Shown in pieces: positions 59,171 through 64,000 of a stretch of 64,000 nt of DNA. A program made the translations under genes and the position numbers. Within the stretch, counting starts at the first letter, position 1, and the number at the start of each line of letters is the position of its first letter. The stretch is from Carnegiea gigantea (taxonomy: Eukaryota > Streptophyta > Magnoliopsida > Caryophyllales > Cactaceae). The notes under the pieces are model-generated. The model was not told where the DNA came from. It made no database searches and worked only from the letters and a program-made list of their open reading frames with translations. The DNA lies in the NCBI GenBank assembly GCA_029747015.1, contig JAKOGI010000001.1, positions 4,831,001 to 4,895,000 of the forward strand, given 5' to 3'.

Positions 59171-62100
59171 TCTATAATAAAAGAAGAATCACTTTGACCC
59201 CTCTTCCCTTAATTTTAGGAGTTAAGTTTATTTATAGCCAATGGTTAAATGTGGAAGTTGATCTCATCCTTTGATCAGATTGGTTGACTTAGTTGTTTGC
59301 ACATCACGCCTAAATTTTGAATATCAAAATTACAGTTGCAATCCAATGGTTGAAGAAATTACCCCCATCCCCATTTTCACACTTTTCAACGTTTGGACTC
59401 TCTCATCTTCAAAAAATCACATCCACTTCTCTCTTTCTTCTTCCCTATGCCCATAACCTAATCCCGGGCATCCATTCCATCTTTGTTACCCCTGAATTTC
59501 TCTTTCAACTTTGTAGTATTATACAAATGATATAGGTATGACATTGTCTAATTTTGTTATTTGGATTTAAATTATGTTTCCCCCTTTTGTTTCTTGATTT
59601 TTGTTTCTATTATTATTGATTTTTACTACACATTCTAATTTATAGCTAACTATCAAAAATATTCAGTAAGGTTGTTTTTTAGACTCAAAGGGAGGTTTGA
59701 TTTGTAATTTTTTTCTTGTTGTTCGTGATAGTCTTCCTTATGGTCCATTTGATTCCAAAATTGCCCTTTAAATTTTGTAACACTTCACCAAAGTCTGTAC
59801 TCCACATTTTATTTGATGGCTAAATTTTGTTTTGTCAAGCTCTTATTGTTCTCATATTTCTCTTTGCCTCTCGAGTAGATGTCTGATGTCATGCTAGGAG
59901 GTGGATTAGAAAAGCATCCATTTGGCAGCGTCCTTCTCAATCTAAGAATGGATATGGGACTATGAGAGTGTTATGGTGGCCATTAATTTTACTGAAACAT
60001 TGAAGTTTAGAAAAGGGAGTACAAATGATAGAATTTTTTTGGTGGTTGGAGGGGGTGGATGCTGTTAAATATCTGTGAAAAAACTAAAAAGGGGGGAGGG
60101 AGAATAACTTATCATAGGCAGCGCATACAAGTCTAGCTAGAGTTATGATTTATGCATATTGTTTTTATTTTAATCTCTATTTTTGTGGTTAATATATGTA
60201 CTCCGTCATGATGTTGTACCTACTTTATGTAGGTTGTAATTATGTCACTATTATAAATTTGATCGAAATATAATAATATGTACAATTTTATCTACAACAT
60301 TTCATTTCCACCTATTATCAATTCAGTTTATCAATTTCATTGTCAATTTAAAGTAAAATGCATTGACTGAATTCAATAATTGTCTACCACCATCAATGAG
60401 TTCATATTCAAATAACATGTACATACTATCTAATCAAATAATTCATATTATAATTTGAGTAAACTAAATAGGTTTACAATATTACCTTGCGATGCATGGG
60501 TCGACGTAATATTATGAGAAAAATGATGATTGTAATTTCGCTTTGATTGAGATCAATTAGGTTTTTGGTTTGTTAGGAGTCTTCTTGTGTGATTGGAATG
60601 GGGCTTCTTTGTAGTTGAAGGGGCTTATGCAATGGAAAAAGTGTTTTAATTCAAAAGCATGGGATTTGGAATTGATGAAGCAAGAGATCCATTTTTCCTC
60701 TCGTTTATTCACCATGTCTAATCCGTCTTCTTCATCATGCTGTTGTTGAAGTCAAGGCCAAGAAATAAAAGGTAAAAGAAAATAAGATCCCTTTTTCCAT
60801 GACATTATTGTCAGCTTATAAGTCAATCTATAATGCAATTCCACTTAGTTTTACAATTTCTTAATCATGGGGCCAAATTTCGTTGTTGTAGATTGAACAC
60901 ATTATATTACCTAAGCAGTTTGCTCTTATCATTAATGCTATATCATCGGTTATCGTATTATCAAACATAATGAGGGAAGTCAAATGGGCACACACTATTA
61001 AAGACCAGGGTAAGATAGTGGTGAGTTCATGGCAATTAGAGGAAACGACATCCGTGTTTGAATAAAAGATAACATAGAGATCGAACATTGGCTTGAAAGA
61101 TGGCATGATTTTAATGGAGAAAATGTACTTTTTTTTTAAATTTTAGGTGTGAATTCTTTTCATTTTATTTGATTTAATGAACTTTTTTTTTCCTTTTACG
61201 CATTACTCATTAACCACACACACTCAAGGTGTCTGAAGGGATTTGTATGTACACACATAGCATCGTACAGGGGTCTAATAAACAATAATGAACTATAATC
61301 CATGGCTTTCTTACAAGTTTTTAAACAACTAAAAAAATATGCATGACACGTTGTGCTACAAGTTCCTTCATCCAAAAACAAAGAATAACATCTCCACTTA
61401 TCACCATTCAAAATACACGTATTTACTAAAAATAGGCACATAAAAATACTCTAAAAATTAGAGAACTTCAAGTAAATTTTTTTTGCATACTTTTTCCAAA
61501 AAAATTCATAAAATATCATTAAGTATAATAATATTGTAGTATGTTACTTAATTGGAGGGTTCTTTTTTTTGGGGGGGGGGTAAAGGGGGCAACATGGGGG
61601 ATATAGTGTATGACGAGAAAAATGACATCACTTTCACCAATGGTTTCTTAGCATGAAGGTAGATCGGCTGTAGATGTATGACATTGCGGGAGTGATATCA
61701 GTGGTGGATTAACTAAGTATGTTAGAAATAGGGTAAGGTATAGAATGTAGTGAGTGGTGAAACAGAGAAATTCAATTTTTGTAGAGGGTTGGCGGTGATA
61801 GATAAGTTCTAGAAGTTGTGAAAGCAATATAATTAAGGCAGAGAATTGCAAATAGGTAAGGCAGGGACAAAGAACACAGTGGGGAGGGACAATGATGCAT
61901 AAAACACTGGGGGTAAATAGATGGCTAATGTTATCAATGTAGAAGAATGGTACTAAGAGGGATAGGTGGATGTTGAGTAGTTCAATTGATTTTGGTTTGT
62001 TGATTGAATAAGCTCATAATTACTTTAGTTTGTTGATTGAATAGGTTGAATTTCTTCATAATTTTAATCAATTTTTCTTGGTTTATTTGTCAATTAGAAG

Positions 62101-62884
62101 TAATTGAAGCTTTCACTCATTCATTGATATGGATGTCAAAGCGGCATGAGAGCCCTTGAGGGAAGGTACCAAGCATGATAATAGTATCACAATAATTATG
62201 AATTAGTTGCATTTTGTGTTTTACGATGCTTGGCCCATTATTGGGGTGGGAAGCTAATCTGGACGAAGAAGGATGCAACATGGTTTTGTAATTTGTGTTT
62301 CGAGGATTAGTTGAATGAATGGAACTATCGTAGGTCCACTTTTCATTGCTGGTGGAGTCACAAGTTTAGGCAATGATTTTTAAATTTTTTAAATTTATTG
62401 AAAAGATTTGTACAATATCAATAAGTATAATATAATAGTGTCTTGTATAGCAAGAAACGAAGCATATCTCTTAATTAATAGTTTAATATTGATTAAGTGA
62501 AATGTGGAATAAGAAGCCAAAAGCCATGTAAACAGGTCCGTGGGAATCTCATAAAGAGCTTATTTTTTAAGTATAATGGTAGAACAAGCTATTTTCTTAC
62601 AATATTATAAAAATTATGTAACTAATTTCTCATTTTGGATTAAGAAAGAAATATTAACTTAAATCATAAGTATTTCGTGATTATTGCACCAGGGTAAATG
62701 CGATGCACATTTTATAACAATGACTATTCTATACATTCATTTTGACTTTGTTCGTCCAAAGTATCTATAAAAAATGGGAGATTAATTTCATCATTCATCT
62801 CAATTGAACAGTTTGTTAATGATACAAAATACTACATATTTATTCAAGCAGTTAACTTTGGGACAATGCATGGGTATTGACTAG
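59171..62884 (+). mobile_element. Candidate non-autonomous Helitron 2
   Basis: The left end TCTATAATAAAAGAAGAATC follows an A, two bases after the end of Helitron 1. The right end GACAATGCATGGGTATTGACTAG is followed by T. A third hairpin-like string, TTGCGATGCATGGGTCGACG (60492-60511), lies inside without CTAG, and a reversed one (TGTGCATCGCATTTACC) lies near 62693-62711, so this may be several nested copies. No Rep/helicase and no captured gene recognised. Confidence 0.48.
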
Positions 62885-63903
62885 TTAAAATAAAAAAGAA
62901 TAAAAGAAAAAGAAAACATGAAATAGCTTCATTCCATTCCTCTGTTCCATTCCCCTCTCTCTCTCTCTCTCTCTCTCTCTTTCGGTCAACCAAACCAATT
63001 CATGTCATTATCTTTGCGAAATGCAAGTATCAGCACAACTTACAACACAACGTCGTGTGATCACATGAGACATCAAGACTAAAAACCGAAAAAAAATTTC
63101 AAATTTTTCTTAAATGTTTCTGCATGGAAAGTTATATTTCTTAAATTTAATCATTTTTTCATCCAACTTTCATCACCGTTTTCCCCTTGATTTTCTTTAA
63201 ACCAAAAAAAAGAACATTACTTTAATAATTTTTTCTGACTATCAATTTTTTGAAAGTCTAAAACAGTTCCTAAATATTCATCCAATTATATTTCAAAATC
63301 ATTACACTTGCTCATTTTTTTAACTCAAGAACTCTCCTCGTCTCTGTCTACTTTTTTATATCTTCATTTGTTGACTCGGACATTGTCACAATGATCACTA
63401 CTATTCCTGAAGTCAATTCTTTGCCAACCCTTTCCATAATTACCAAAAATCAAACTTCCCACACCCGAACAAATAAAAAAGAACAAATTCACGTTATTAA
63501 ATACAAATACAGCTTGTCCCGTTTTCCACGTGTCAATTTCTCACTGGCCCACTAATCGCGTACCTCTGTCCCTCGCCTACCTGTCCTGGTCTAGTAAACG
63601 CGCCCCCACGGGGAACCCCTGAGACGATCTTCTGTCCTCAAACCCACCAGCCCGGTCCGTCCCCAACTCCCCAGCCCCCCCCCCCTTTCTCTCCTCCTCC
63701 TTGATTGCTTTCCATTTATTTCCACTGCAGCCGCCCGATTTGTCAGCTTTTGATCCAAATTTTGCCAACTTCACATTTGAAATCCCTCCACTTTTGCTGA
63801 ATTTCAGTTCTAGATTCTCAGCATTTCTCAATTCCCCGAGACTAGGGCATCAATTTTTTGACTTTTCGAGCATGTAATCAGTAGCTTGATTTAACCAGCA
63901 TCA
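62885..63903 (+). promoter_or_regulatory. Upstream region of the gene starting at 63904
   Basis: It contains a CT microsatellite (62955-62980), an ordinary AT-rich part, then a GC-richer stretch (63580-63720) with a C run near 63676-63688, as expected for a core promoter and 5' UTR. No TATA box was fixed. Confidence 0.4.
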
Positions 63904-64000
63904 ATGGCTTCGATCCGACGTACTCTCTCTCCTGCGAATCACGATCGAGCTTCTTCGTTCCAGAATGGATCAACTCCTAGTCCTTTATCGCTCAATTCGC
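63904..64000 (+). CDS. 5' end of an unidentified host gene, cut by the window
   Basis: Thirty-two codons from ATG: MASIRRTLSP then NHDRASSFQNGSTPSPLSLN, with no stop before the window ends. The codon usage is clean, and the upstream sequence changes from AT-rich to a GC-richer leader. The serine-, arginine- and proline-rich start suits the cytosolic tail of a type II membrane protein. I have a weak recollection that some plant glycosyltransferase-like proteins start with MASIRRTLSP, but nothing here proves it. Confidence 0.6.
   Translation, partial: MASIRRTLSPANHDRASSFQNGSTPSPLSLNS

Noticed and set aside
59171..62884. Autonomous Helitron
   Set aside because: No Rep or helicase coding sequence in any frame; all frames are below about 85 codons and without motifs.
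1..64000. CRISPR arrays, tRNA or rRNA genes
   Set aside because: No regular repeat-spacer array, no cloverleaf-like sequence with promoter boxes, and no rRNA core was recognised. The tRNA-like strings found are primer-binding sites.

Overview
The window is nuclear DNA of a flowering plant, probably a eudicot. It is AT-rich, has GT-AG introns, and is dominated by plant transposon families (LINE, Ty1/copia, Ty3/gypsy Athila, TRIM, hAT, Helitron). The host gene recognised with confidence is a split gene on the minus strand for the RNA lariat debranching enzyme DBR1. Nine exons between 29182 and 56344 join in phase into a 417-residue protein. A second host gene starts at 63904 on the plus strand and runs off the window. 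No bacterial, organellar or CRISPR feature was seen.

Layout. 1-1370: no gene. 1371-13093: a decayed LINE (+) ending in a poly(A) tail. It is split by a 460-bp TRIM (2361-2820, TSD ATTAA) in ORF1 and by a 4.3-kb LTR element carrying only gag-protease (3716-8043, TSD CTGCT) between ORF1 and ORF2. 14364-15218: a deleted hAT element. 18082-23413: a nearly intact copia element (-), TSD AAATT. 23791-24138: a LINE RNase H scrap. 24139-29181: mostly non-coding, with a tandem duplication and an orphan exon-like frame at 28004-28255.

29182-56344: DBR1. Its second intron is 20.2 kb because it holds a 17.2-kb Athila-type composite (36063-53293, TSD CTATG). The composite has three LTRs. Two oppositely oriented element halves form an imperfect palindrome with arms of about 7 kb, and one LTR carries a hAT MITE. 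All DBR1 exons, splice sites and catalytic residues still look functional.

56640-57485, upstream of DBR1: an array of about 20 degenerate GTGAGCTA words with a higher-order duplication. 58185-62884: two candidate Helitrons head to tail, without coding capacity. 62885-64000: upstream region and first codons of the next gene.

Two cross-cutting observations stand out. First, a hairpin word of the type GCACGGT-N-ACCGTGC recurs in the gag leader of a gypsy element, both LTRs of a copia element, and the LTRs and internal spacer of Athila. One 18-mer is identical between the gypsy and copia elements. Second, the enzyme that linearises intron lariats is itself encoded across an intron able to form a multi-kilobase RNA hairpin.
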